Shown: positions 1 to 7,646 of the stretch, one piece after another
Layout: every line of letters starts with the position of its first letter
Position numbering within the stretch: position 1 is the first letter of the stretch
Assembly: GCA_903900265.1 (NCBI GenBank)
Contig: CAIUMM010000094.1
Span: forward strand, 1-39,489
Direction: 5' to 3'
DNA: 39,489 nt
Origin: an uncultured Pseudomonadota bacterium
GTDB lineage: Bacteria > Myxococcota_A > UBA796 > SXON01
Notes under the pieces: model-generated
What the model was told of the DNA's origin: nothing
Seen by the model: only the letters and a program-made list of their open reading frames with translations
The model's database searches: none
Made by a program: the position numbers and the translations under genes

Positions 1-1
1 C

Positions 2-298
2 TTGCGCTTTGTAGAGGACATCCCGATGCAAGCGAATCATCCGAGCCGGCAGGTGATGCAGGACGTGGCGGATGGCTTGAAGACCCTCGCTGATAAGCCG
101 ATGCATCTCGTGTGGGGCATGAAGGATTGGTGCTTCACACCGAAGTTTCTTGAAGAGTGGATCGCGCGTTTTCCCAACGCCACGGTGACTCGCCTACCGG
201 ATGTCGGGCACTACGTCATGGAAGACGCGCCACAGAGCGTCATCGCGGCAGTGCGCGGCCTTGGTGCGTCGGGGGCCGATCCCGCTGGGGGCCAGTGA
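2..298 (+). CDS. oleB: OleB-like alpha/beta hydrolase, C-terminal fragment
   Basis: This is the last 98 codons of a gene that begins before the window, so the TTG at the left edge is not taken as a true start. The fragment has the end of an alpha/beta-hydrolase fold: a WGMKDWCF strand-loop that could carry the acid residue, then a DVGHYVMEDAP loop with the expected catalytic histidine. OleB proteins are haloalkane-dehalogenase-like hydrolases that decarboxylate beta-lactones to cis-olefins in long-chain hydrocarbon synthesis. The assignment rests on the fold plus the oleC and oleD genes directly behind it. The stop overlaps the oleC start by four bases (GTGA). The nucleophile lies outside the window, so activity cannot be judged. 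Confidence 0.8.
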   Translation: MRFVEDIPMQANHPSRQVMQDVADGLKTLADKPMHLVWGMKDWCFTPKFLEEWIARFPNATVTRLPDVGHYVMEDAPQSVIAAVRGLGASGADPAGGQ

Positions 299-1902
299 CC
301 TCGCCGTTAGCTGAGACCGCGAACACCGCGGGTTGGCTGCGTCGTGGGGCGCGGCTGCGACCGAATCAACTCGCGATCATCTCCGACAAGACCGGTCAAA
401 AGCTAAGCTACGCCGAACTGGATCAGTGGACGGATGCCATGGCTCGGGGGCTTCAGGCTCAAGGGATCAAAGACGGGCGACGTGTGCTGGTGTTGGTTCG
501 TGCTGGCGTCGACCTCGTTGGGCTCACCTACGCCTTGTTCAAGGCGGGTGCGGTGCCCGTGCTGATCGATCCCGGGATGGGACGCGCGATGTTCCTGCGC
601 TGTGTAGAGGACATCGCTCCCACGGCGTTTATCGGCATCCCCATCGGTCACGTCGTGCGGTTGCTGTTTCCAAAGAGCTTCCGGTCGGTGACCACCGTGG
701 TCACGGCAGGGACGCGTATTTTCTGGGGCGGCCCCACCTTGGCCGGACTCGCGCGCACGCCGGGTGAGCCGCAGATGGCGACGGTCAGCGACTCAAGTGA
801 AGCCGCGGTGCTGTTTACGTCGGGCTCGACCGGCCCAGCGAAAGGTGTGTCGTACACCCACGGCATGTTCAACGCTCAGGTGCGCGAGCTTCGGCAGATC
901 TACGACTTTCGAGCGGGGGAGGTCGACTGTGCGGCCTTTCCGTTGTTCTCCTTGTTTGACGTCGCCTTTTTGATGACCAGCGTGATCCCGGATCTCGACC
1001 CGTCCAAGCCGGGTAGCTGCGATCCAGCGAAGGTCAGCAGGGCCTTGTTGACGCACCACTGCACCACCGCGTTTGGATCCCCGGCGATCTGGAAGCGCGT
1101 CGCGCCTTGGGCCCAGCAGAACGCGGTGCAGTTTCCGGAGCTCAAACGGATCTTGATCGCGGGCGCCGCGGTGCCTCCGCCGCTGATCCGCGCACTTCAG
1201 GATTGCCTGCCCAACGGGGACGTCGGAACGCCGTACGGCGCGACGGAGTCGCTGCCGGTCGCAAACCACTGGGGCAGGGACATCCTCGCGAAGACCGCCG
1301 CGGCTTCAGAGCAGGGACTCGGAACGTGCGTCGGTACGCCCGCTCCTGGCATCGTTGTGCGCATCGTGGCGATCAACGACGCGCCCATCCCCGATTGGAG
1401 CGACGTAACGGAGCTGCCCGCCGGGGAGATCGGCGAGATCGCCGTGTCGGGCGACGTCGTCACCCACGAGTATGCCAATCGAGCCGAGGCGACCGCCGCG
1501 GCGAAGATCCGCGGCGTGGACGCCTCTGGCGCCGAAGCGGTCTGGCATCGCATGGGCGATCTTGGCTATTTGGATGCGAGCGGACAGCTCTGGTTCTGTG
1601 GTCGGAAGTCCGAGCGCGTCGAGACCGCGACGGGTCCGCTGTATACGGATTGTGTGGAAGGGAAGCTCGCGTCGCGATGTGGCGGTCGGCGCATCGCGCT
1701 CGTCGGTCTGGGCGTACGTGGCGCCGAGCGCCCCGCGATATGTGTTGAAGGTGTGTCGGATCAGGCGATAGCAGAGGCGCTGAAAATCGAGGGGTACTCT
1801 GTATTCTTCCGCCCTGCTTTTCCTGTGGATGTGCGCCACAACGCAAAGATACATCGACTTCAGCTCAAAGCGTGGGCCGAGACACAGACGGCTCTGGAGT
1901 GA
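295..1902 (+). CDS. oleC: OleC, AMP-dependent beta-lactone synthetase
   Basis: A 535-residue adenylate-forming enzyme. I chose GTG 295 because it overlaps the oleB stop as GTGA and the adenylation domain begins soon after it; an in-frame ATG at 157 would read through oleB coding sequence. Visible core motifs are the P-loop-like FTSGSTGPAKG near residue 172, GTPYGATES near residue 310, and HRMGDLGYLD followed by FCGRKSERVE near residues 418-443. OleC activates a 2-alkyl-3-hydroxy fatty acid with ATP and closes it to a beta-lactone. The order oleB-oleC-oleD supports this role over a generic acyl-CoA synthetase. OleA, which condenses two acyl-CoAs, is not in the window and may lie upstream or elsewhere. 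Confidence 0.88.
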   Translation: MTSPLAETANTAGWLRRGARLRPNQLAIISDKTGQKLSYAELDQWTDAMARGLQAQGIKDGRRVLVLVRAGVDLVGLTYALFKAGAVPVLIDPGMGRAMFLRCVEDIAPTAFIGIPIGHVVRLLFPKSFRSVTTVVTAGTRIFWGGPTLAGLARTPGEPQMATVSDSSEAAVLFTSGSTGPAKGVSYTHGMFNAQVRELRQIYDFRAGEVDCAAFPLFSLFDVAFLMTSVIPDLDPSKPGSCDPAKVSRALLTHHCTTAFGSPAIWKRVAPWAQQNAVQFPELKRILIAGAAVPPPLIRALQDCLPNGDVGTPYGATESLPVANHWGRDILAKTAAASEQGLGTCVGTPAPGIVVRIVAINDAPIPDWSDVTELPAGEIGEIAVSGDVVTHEYANRAEATAAAKIRGVDASGAEAVWHRMGDLGYLDASGQLWFCGRKSERVETATGPLYTDCVEGKLASRCGGRRIALVGLGVRGAERPAICVEGVSDQAIAEALKIEGYSVFFRPAFPVDVRHNAKIHRLQLKAWAETQTALE

Positions 1903-1904
1903 CC

Positions 1905-2906
1905 ATGCGGGCACTGGTGACAGGCGGAGGCGGTTTTTTGGGGCGGACCATCGTCGAGCAGCTCCGAGCTGCCGGCGACGACGTGCGCATCCTCGCTCGC
2001 GGGCGCTACCCCGAGGTGGAGGCGCTGGGCGTCGAGTGCATCTCGGGGGATCTGGCTGATGCCGATACCGCCAGAGCCGCGGTGGCCGGCGTTGATGTTG
2101 TGTTTCATGTCGCCGCGAAGACCGGCGTTTGGGGAAGGCGCGCTGACTTTGTGCACAGCAACGTCACCGCAACCGAGGTCTTGCTGGCGGCGATGCGAGC
2201 TGCGGGTGTCGCGCGGTTGGTGTACACCAGCTCTCCGAGCGTGATCTTCGATGGGCACGACCACCTCAACGCAACGGCGGCGGATCTTCCCTATCCAAAG
2301 AGCTATCTCGCGCATTACCCGGAGACCAAGGCCGCAGCCGAGCAGTTGGTGCTCGCCGCCAACGGGCCCGAGCTCGCGACCATCGCGCTCCGTCCGCACT
2401 TGATCTGGGGAGCCCGCGATCCGTGGCTGCTCCCCCGGGTGATCGCACGCCACCGTGCCGGTCGCTTGCGCATCGTCGGCGACGGCGTCAATCAGGTCAG
2501 CTTGTCCTACGTCGAGAACGCCGCCGCTGGTCACCTGCAGGCCGCTCGCGCGCTCGTGCCCGGAGCCGCCTGCGTGGGGCAGGCGTATTTCATCAACGAT
2601 CCTGAACCTGTCGCGCTTTGGCCTTGGATCAACGAGGTATTCCGAGAGATCGGCTTGCCGGCGCTGACCCAAAAGGTGCCGTATGGCCTTGCGCGCGCTT
2701 TGGGGGCGGTCGCCGAGGGCGTGTGGACGATGCTCGGTCGGCAGGATGATCCGCCGATGACGCGCTTCGTAGCTGCACAGCTGGCGACTTCCCATACCTA
2801 CTCCATCCAGCCCGCCGTCGACGCTTTTGGCTACGCTCCACCGGTGACCGGGGAGGAAGGGCTACGCCGCATGCTCACGGCGTGGAAGGAAAATCCACCG
2901 CGCTGA
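1905..2906 (+). CDS. oleD: OleD, NAD(P)-dependent beta-keto acid reductase (SDR)
   Basis: A 333-residue extended short-chain dehydrogenase starting at ATG 1905, two bases after the oleC stop; an in-frame ATG at 1872 lies within oleC and is rejected. The N-terminus has the Rossmann motif VTGGGGFLGRTIV. The catalytic region shows YTSSPSVIFDG, then YPETK, supplying Ser, Tyr and Lys of the SDR triad. In the family, OleD reduces the 2-alkyl-3-keto acid made by OleA to the hydroxy acid used by OleC. It is also close to 3-beta-hydroxysteroid dehydrogenases, so sequence alone would leave the substrate open, but the ole neighbours settle it. Its 3' end overlaps the convergent GalT-like gene by 32 bases. 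Confidence 0.87.
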   Translation: MRALVTGGGGFLGRTIVEQLRAAGDDVRILARGRYPEVEALGVECISGDLADADTARAAVAGVDVVFHVAAKTGVWGRRADFVHSNVTATEVLLAAMRAAGVARLVYTSSPSVIFDGHDHLNATAADLPYPKSYLAHYPETKAAAEQLVLAANGPELATIALRPHLIWGARDPWLLPRVIARHRAGRLRIVGDGVNQVSLSYVENAAAGHLQAARALVPGAACVGQAYFINDPEPVALWPWINEVFREIGLPALTQKVPYGLARALGAVAEGVWTMLGRQDDPPMTRFVAAQLATSHTYSIQPAVDAFGYAPPVTGEEGLRRMLTAWKENPPR

Positions 2907-3666
2907 AGTCGATCAGGTAGTGCAGCGCGCGCTCGGGGAACGTGCCGTGGGCCGGGATTCCGGTCGCAACCTGAAAAAGTCCGTCCGAGCTCATGCGTGG
3001 GCGCAGCTCCAATCGCCAGGGCTCTCCGTCCACCAGCACGACGTCGATGGCCACGCCCGGCAACGCGGCCGAGAGGCTGATCAGCGTGCGCTCGGCGAGC
3101 GCCGCTACGTCTCGCACGCTGTAGCCCTCGAAGCTGGCGCGGCCCTGCCGAGGGAGGATCCAGCACTCCAACGGCGTGCGGGGCGCCCACGCGAGCAGCG
3201 CGACGGCCGACTCGCCGACGTACAGACAGCGCGGGCCGCCGATCTCGCCATCGCGCCATTTCGCCGGCGCTGAGCTGCGCGCCTCGAAGGGGAGCGCGAC
3301 GAGGTCCAGCGCCGCGATGCTCCCGTTCGCCCAAGTCCCCGCGAGCGCGAAGCCTTGAAGGCGCGTGTCCTGACGGAGGTCGGCGATGCGCGCTTGCGCG
3401 AGGCGAAGCCCATCCGAGAGGGACCCGAACAAGCGCTCATGGGCTCCAAGACCGTCTCTCGCCACTGCCGGCGATCGTGTGACCGCCGTGCTGCCTTCGA
3501 TGCCCACCCAGGGTGGGTCGTGCGGCCTCCAGCCTGCGTGCGTCGGCTCGGTGCCGTCGCCTTCGGTGTGGGGGGAGGGGGCTCCCCACGGCGCCGCGTG
3601 ACTCTGGATCAGGTCATTCAGCAGCACCGTGTGTCCTTCCACCGGGCAGGTGCGCAGCTCACGCAT
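2875..3666 (-). CDS. GalT-like protein lacking the catalytic HPH motif
   Basis: A 263-residue protein resembling galactose-1-phosphate uridylyltransferases but shorter than the usual 320-350. Family-like parts are an RTCPVEGHTVLL start (compare R-x-D-P-x-x-x-x-x-V), a GAHERL stretch near residue 75, the ALPF end of the nucleotide site at residues 124-127, TPLECWILPRQGRASFE at 164-180, and EPWRLELRPRM at 215-225. The family has HPHSQ just before ALPF; here residues 115-123 read GSIAALDLV, with no histidine. The later H-x-H of the HWHLEILPR region is WRL, and no CPxCPG zinc motif is visible. Uridylyl transfer by the usual covalent His mechanism is therefore unlikely. It is the last gene of the GH57 operon, 18 bases after the branching enzyme. 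A nucleotide- or sugar-phosphate-binding role is inference. Confidence 0.65.
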   Translation of the reverse strand: MRELRTCPVEGHTVLLNDLIQSHAAPWGAPSPHTEGDGTEPTHAGWRPHDPPWVGIEGSTAVTRSPAVARDGLGAHERLFGSLSDGLRLAQARIADLRQDTRLQGFALAGTWANGSIAALDLVALPFEARSSAPAKWRDGEIGGPRCLYVGESAVALLAWAPRTPLECWILPRQGRASFEGYSVRDVAALAERTLISLSAALPGVAIDVVLVDGEPWRLELRPRMSSDGLFQVATGIPAHGTFPERALHYLIDFSAVDFPSTP

Positions 3667-3684
3667 GGGCGCAGGCCTCCCCGG

Positions 3685-5385
3685 TCATTGCCACCACTCC
3701 AGGCGTAGATCGGGGAACACCGGGTCATGCAACGCCATGTCCTCCAGCTCGTGCAGCCCGATGCGCGTGTCAGCCTCGCCGCGAGCGCGGGCTTCGGCGA
3801 TCGTGCTGGCGCGATCGAAGCGGGCGAGGTGTTCACACAAGCGACGGTAGCCGTAGTCCACCGCGCCGCGCGTGTGAATCACGAACGCCCAGTCGCTGGC
3901 TTGCAACAACAGCAGCTCCCGAGCCGCTGCGGTCAGCGCCTCGCGCACCGCAGGGTCGTCCTTCCATGGCAGGCGCTCGAGATTGCCGAGCAGGCGATCC
4001 TCGGCGCGGTAACAAGCCTCCCAGACCCACTTCATCTCGTCGTTCAGCCAAACGCGGAAGTCGCCCCCCGCGCCCCAGCTACCGGCGGGGATCGCGACGA
4101 CCTTGTCCGCCGGATGATCGCGCAAGTAGTCCCCGACGGTCTGGGCTTGCACCGGAGACTGAGCGATGGTGCGAAAAAGGTCCTTCAGGAACGCAGGACC
4201 CTCATGCCACCAATGGCCAAAAAGTTCAGCATCAAAGGGGGCGACCACCACGCCGTGACGCCCGCCGGGATGCTCGGTGTTCCGCGTGTTTTCCTGATGC
4301 CGGGCGAGCAAGCTGGCGACCAGCGAGGTCAGGTGACGGGCGTGCTCGCGCGTCGCGTACTGCGAATCCTGAGGGTGGTAGGGCTGCTTGTCGCCTAAGT
4401 CCACGCCGGATCCGGTCACCTTCCAGTAGCGATGGCCGTCGTTTCCGTGCCGCTTGTGGAACTCCAAGTAGCGGGACTCTCCCGGATATCCAACTTCCCC
4501 GCTCCATACTTGCTCGCTGACCTCCGGATGGCGGAACAGCGCTGTGAGCGCCGGCGGCCCGCCCCAGGAGGTCACGCCGTGCGGCTCCATCGGGCTGCGC
4601 CACGCCCGTGCGGTGTCCCACGTGGACTGGTCCCAGCCGGTTTTCTGGAACTGGGCGTCGCGGATAATCCCTTCCGAGCGAGCTTGTACCGCGAGGTTCG
4701 CGTCCAGAAACAGGTACTGGACGCCCTCTGCGGCGAAGATCTCCTCCACTCCGGCGCGCGGACGAGGCCACCCATCGAGCACCGGGGGAGCCCACGGTCC
4801 GCCGGGTCGATACGCGCACTCGGGCAGCCACGCGCCATTGGGGCGTAAGCCCAGCAAGCGCTCGCTCGTCGCTACGCCGGCGCGCACCTGTGCCCGCGCG
4901 CACGCATCATGCAGGATCAGCGGCATGAACCCATGGGTTGCGTTCGAGGTGAGCAGCTCGATGCGTCTCGTTCGTGCATGACCCGCAAAGGCCTTGGGAA
5001 TATCCCGCCCTATCGCCTCAAACTGAGTGATACATGCGTCCATGTGTTGGAGCCAATGCAGCGCCAGCCACGCGAGATGTCCATCATTCCGAGCGGCGAA
5101 CTCGGCGTGATCGGCGGCAGCCCGATCTTTGCGCTTTTGGAGCCAGTCGATGAACCCCGTTTGGAAGGCTTCGGACGCGAGCTGCTCCAACAAGATCGGG
5201 GTCAGACCGAGGGTGATCGGCGTGGGAACACCCTCCGCCGCGCAGTCTTCGATGGTGCGCAACAACGGCAGGTAGGTCTCTGCGGCGGCTTCGAACAGCC
5301 AGACCTCGCCGTGCGGCCAGTGTCCATGGTGCAAGGACCACGGCAAATGCCCGTGTAAGACGAGGCAAAACGACCCGATGCTCAT
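3685..5385 (-). CDS. GH57 1,4-alpha-glucan branching enzyme
   Basis: A 566-residue GH57 glucan branching enzyme, near the usual 520-570. I use the ATG ending at 5385: it overlaps the upstream stop (ATGA) and begins MSIGSFCLVLHGHLPW, the typical N-terminus with the first GH57 histidine motif. An upstream extension to 5526 has no support. The catalytic residues look intact: the nucleophile Glu in WLPECAY (about residue 189) and the acid Asp in FDAELFGHWW (about residue 385). The C-terminal helical part has VWLNDEMKWVWE and LQASDWAFVI, as in the TK1436/TTHA1902 family. It makes alpha-1,6 branches in glycogen-like glucans in the cytoplasm. It is the middle gene of a three-gene operon and the only one whose active site appears complete. 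Confidence 0.9.
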   Translation of the reverse strand: MSIGSFCLVLHGHLPWSLHHGHWPHGEVWLFEAAAETYLPLLRTIEDCAAEGVPTPITLGLTPILLEQLASEAFQTGFIDWLQKRKDRAAADHAEFAARNDGHLAWLALHWLQHMDACITQFEAIGRDIPKAFAGHARTRRIELLTSNATHGFMPLILHDACARAQVRAGVATSERLLGLRPNGAWLPECAYRPGGPWAPPVLDGWPRPRAGVEEIFAAEGVQYLFLDANLAVQARSEGIIRDAQFQKTGWDQSTWDTARAWRSPMEPHGVTSWGGPPALTALFRHPEVSEQVWSGEVGYPGESRYLEFHKRHGNDGHRYWKVTGSGVDLGDKQPYHPQDSQYATREHARHLTSLVASLLARHQENTRNTEHPGGRHGVVVAPFDAELFGHWWHEGPAFLKDLFRTIAQSPVQAQTVGDYLRDHPADKVVAIPAGSWGAGGDFRVWLNDEMKWVWEACYRAEDRLLGNLERLPWKDDPAVREALTAAARELLLLQASDWAFVIHTRGAVDYGYRRLCEHLARFDRASTIAEARARGEADTRIGLHELEDMALHDPVFPDLRLEWWQ

Positions 5386-7610
5386 CCGGTCTCCACGGTG
5401 AGCGCGAGCTCCAAGGACTTGGTCTCTTGAAGGCGGAACTCGATCGGCCACCAGAACACCACCGATGTACCCTGAAAGGTGCGCTCCATACCGCGCGGGG
5501 AGCGGCTGACCGTCTCGATGGGCCACGCCCAGAGATGCGCTGGTTGCTTCAGTCGAATTCGCATCCGAAACCTACGCTTTCGGTCGAACCACACCAGCTC
5601 TCGCACCTCGGCCGCGTCGACCTCGGCGTCTAAGCCCACAGTGCGCGGGGGATAGCCTGTTCGTCTTCCGGTGTAGACTTCAAGACCAAAGTCGGGGCCT
5701 CGCAAGCCGCCCACCCCGAAGTTCAGCTCGATGCCGAAGCGCGTATGGAGCGGCGCGTGGGTGCGATTGGACACTTGATAGTGCACGTCTAAACTTGGCT
5801 GATCGCGGGTCCATCCGAAGCGCTTTTGCACGCGCACCAGCTTCAGCGCGGCGCCCTCGCTCATGGTGCCATCCCGCGCGAGCGTCCATGCTGCCGCTGT
5901 GTCGGTGAGATCCTGCTGGACCAGCGAGTACTCCCCGTTCAGGAAGTCTCCGCTCTCCACCATCGCAGCCTCCCGCAGCGTTGTCAGCGTCGCTTCGGGT
6001 GAGAGAAAACGGTCGAGGAAGCTGGAGCGCGGGTAGCGGTCGACGAACACACTGCTGGCGAGGTCATCCTGCGCCACGCGGAGCGGCGGAAAGCGTGGAA
6101 GGTCGTGCAGCGGCAGCAACGGAGGATCGGATTCGCTGGTGGGCTCGTCCGGTGCCTCGCCTACCGCCGGGAGCCGCGACAGGCTCGCTTCTGCGAGCTG
6201 CGCGTGTTCCGGCTCATCGCTACGCGAGCGAACATCGAGGAGGTTCGCGGGCAACGCCCACAAGCACAGCTCTACGAGGCTCCCACCTAAGGCGGGCGCG
6301 ACCACTCCTTGCCAGTGGGGCGTGCGAACGACGTGCTCGGGACGGCCGTCGAGGTCCGCGTCCACCAGCTCGGATCGCAGACGGGCGTTGTCGCCTAAGG
6401 CGGACGCCGCGAGGCGCTCGGCGATCAAGATGTTTCGCCACGCTTCGCCGCGCACCTCGGCGTCTTGCGCGCCCACATCCACTCCATGGACGTACGCCAT
6501 GGAGGTCTGGCCGCGGTACAGGGCCAGCGTTGCGTCTTGCAGCGCCGTCATGCGCGGATCCTGCTCGCCGGTACCTTCTTTCAGCGCGTTGCGCAGCCTC
6601 ATGACCTCAGCGGAGGCCCGCAGCATGCGCTTATGAAGCCGGTTTACTTCAGCGTGCGTCCCGAGCGTAGCGTCCCATCCCGGCGCACGCACCCAACCGG
6701 CGAGGGGGCCACTCTCCCCGGCGCGTAGCTCGCGCAGCATCCCGATGAACGCGGCTCCAGCTTGGCCTCCCATGGCGTGCACCGCCACGGGGAGGGACAC
6801 GGACGCGGGGGGGTACACTCGGCCGGTGGGACGCATGCGGTCGAATGCCGTGCCGAGCGTCACCAGCTTCAACCAATGTTTATTGTCGGATAGCACCTTG
6901 AAGAAGCGATGCACCCATCCTTGCCGACCGCCGAAGCACGCGGTGGCCGAGCGGTCCAGCGCCGCGCCGAAGGACTCCACGCTGACGGCCAATGTGAGGC
7001 ATCGTACGCCCTCAGTCGCGCGGGTGTGGATAGCGTGCAGGATGCGAGACGGCGACGCTTCGGGCACCATCGCCGCCATGCGTGAGTCTGCGACGAACAA
7101 GCCTAACGGGATGCCTTCGCGCTCGGTCAGGTGCCACCCGTCAGCGACCACATTGGTGCCCATTTGGTGATCTTCGAGCACCGTGTACTGGATTCCTCTC
7201 CCAGCGAGCACCCGCACCGCCATCGGGTCCCAGGCGCAGTGAGGAAGCCATGCGCCGCGCGGCTTCACGTTCCCATGAGCTTTCCACCAACGTTGTTGGA
7301 CGGTCACCTGCCCGATCGCATCGCGCTCGGGCACCGCGGGCAGCAACGCAGAACCGAAAAGGCCACCGAGGACCTCCAGTCGCCCGGCCTTCACCATCGC
7401 GAGCACCGACTCGAGCGCCGCGGGTGCCTCCCGCTCCATCCATTCCAACAGCGGCCCGCTCCAATGCACGCTCGCGACGATGTCGGGGTAGTCCTCCAAC
7501 GCCGCGATCATCGGCAGGTAGCAACGTTCAAATGCGCGCCCGAGGTCGTCGCGACCCGTCCCAGGCGGCTGAGTGTGGTGAAAGACTAGCGCAAGACCGG
7601 TGGACTGCAT
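5382..7610 (-). CDS. GH57/DUF1926 glucanotransferase-like protein, catalytic residues lost
   Basis: A 742-residue protein with the architecture of GH57 4-alpha-glucanotransferases such as the Thermococcus litoralis enzyme: an N-terminal (beta/alpha)7 part, helical middle and C-terminal DUF1926-like beta domain (YPRSSFLDRFLSPEATL). It fits the family length of about 650-750. Motif 3, normally WLTERVWEP with the nucleophile Glu, reads WLPHCAWDP with His at residue 124; the reverse complement gives codon CAC. Motif 4, normally DDGEKFG with the acid Asp, reads VSVESFG near residue 211. Motif 5, normally AQCNDAYW, reads GQTSMAYV. The rest aligns without gaps, including GRVYPPAS after motif 4, so decay by frameshift is not the cause. 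It probably binds glucan without cleaving it; that is inference. First gene of the operon; its stop overlaps the branching enzyme start. Confidence 0.82.
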   Translation of the reverse strand: MQSTGLALVFHHTQPPGTGRDDLGRAFERCYLPMIAALEDYPDIVASVHWSGPLLEWMEREAPAALESVLAMVKAGRLEVLGGLFGSALLPAVPERDAIGQVTVQQRWWKAHGNVKPRGAWLPHCAWDPMAVRVLAGRGIQYTVLEDHQMGTNVVADGWHLTEREGIPLGLFVADSRMAAMVPEASPSRILHAIHTRATEGVRCLTLAVSVESFGAALDRSATACFGGRQGWVHRFFKVLSDNKHWLKLVTLGTAFDRMRPTGRVYPPASVSLPVAVHAMGGQAGAAFIGMLRELRAGESGPLAGWVRAPGWDATLGTHAEVNRLHKRMLRASAEVMRLRNALKEGTGEQDPRMTALQDATLALYRGQTSMAYVHGVDVGAQDAEVRGEAWRNILIAERLAASALGDNARLRSELVDADLDGRPEHVVRTPHWQGVVAPALGGSLVELCLWALPANLLDVRSRSDEPEHAQLAEASLSRLPAVGEAPDEPTSESDPPLLPLHDLPRFPPLRVAQDDLASSVFVDRYPRSSFLDRFLSPEATLTTLREAAMVESGDFLNGEYSLVQQDLTDTAAAWTLARDGTMSEGAALKLVRVQKRFGWTRDQPSLDVHYQVSNRTHAPLHTRFGIELNFGVGGLRGPDFGLEVYTGRRTGYPPRTVGLDAEVDAAEVRELVWFDRKRRFRMRIRLKQPAHLWAWPIETVSRSPRGMERTFQGTSVVFWWPIEFRLQETKSLELALTVETG

Positions 7611-7646
7611 ACATGCGAAGTATCCCGGTTCGGGCTAGGCACCGAC

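Noticed and set aside
5382..7610. Sequencing error as the reason for the dead GH57 motifs
   Set aside because: Several separate substitutions in motifs 3, 4 and 5 without frameshift or stop cannot come from one error; neighbouring residues align well.
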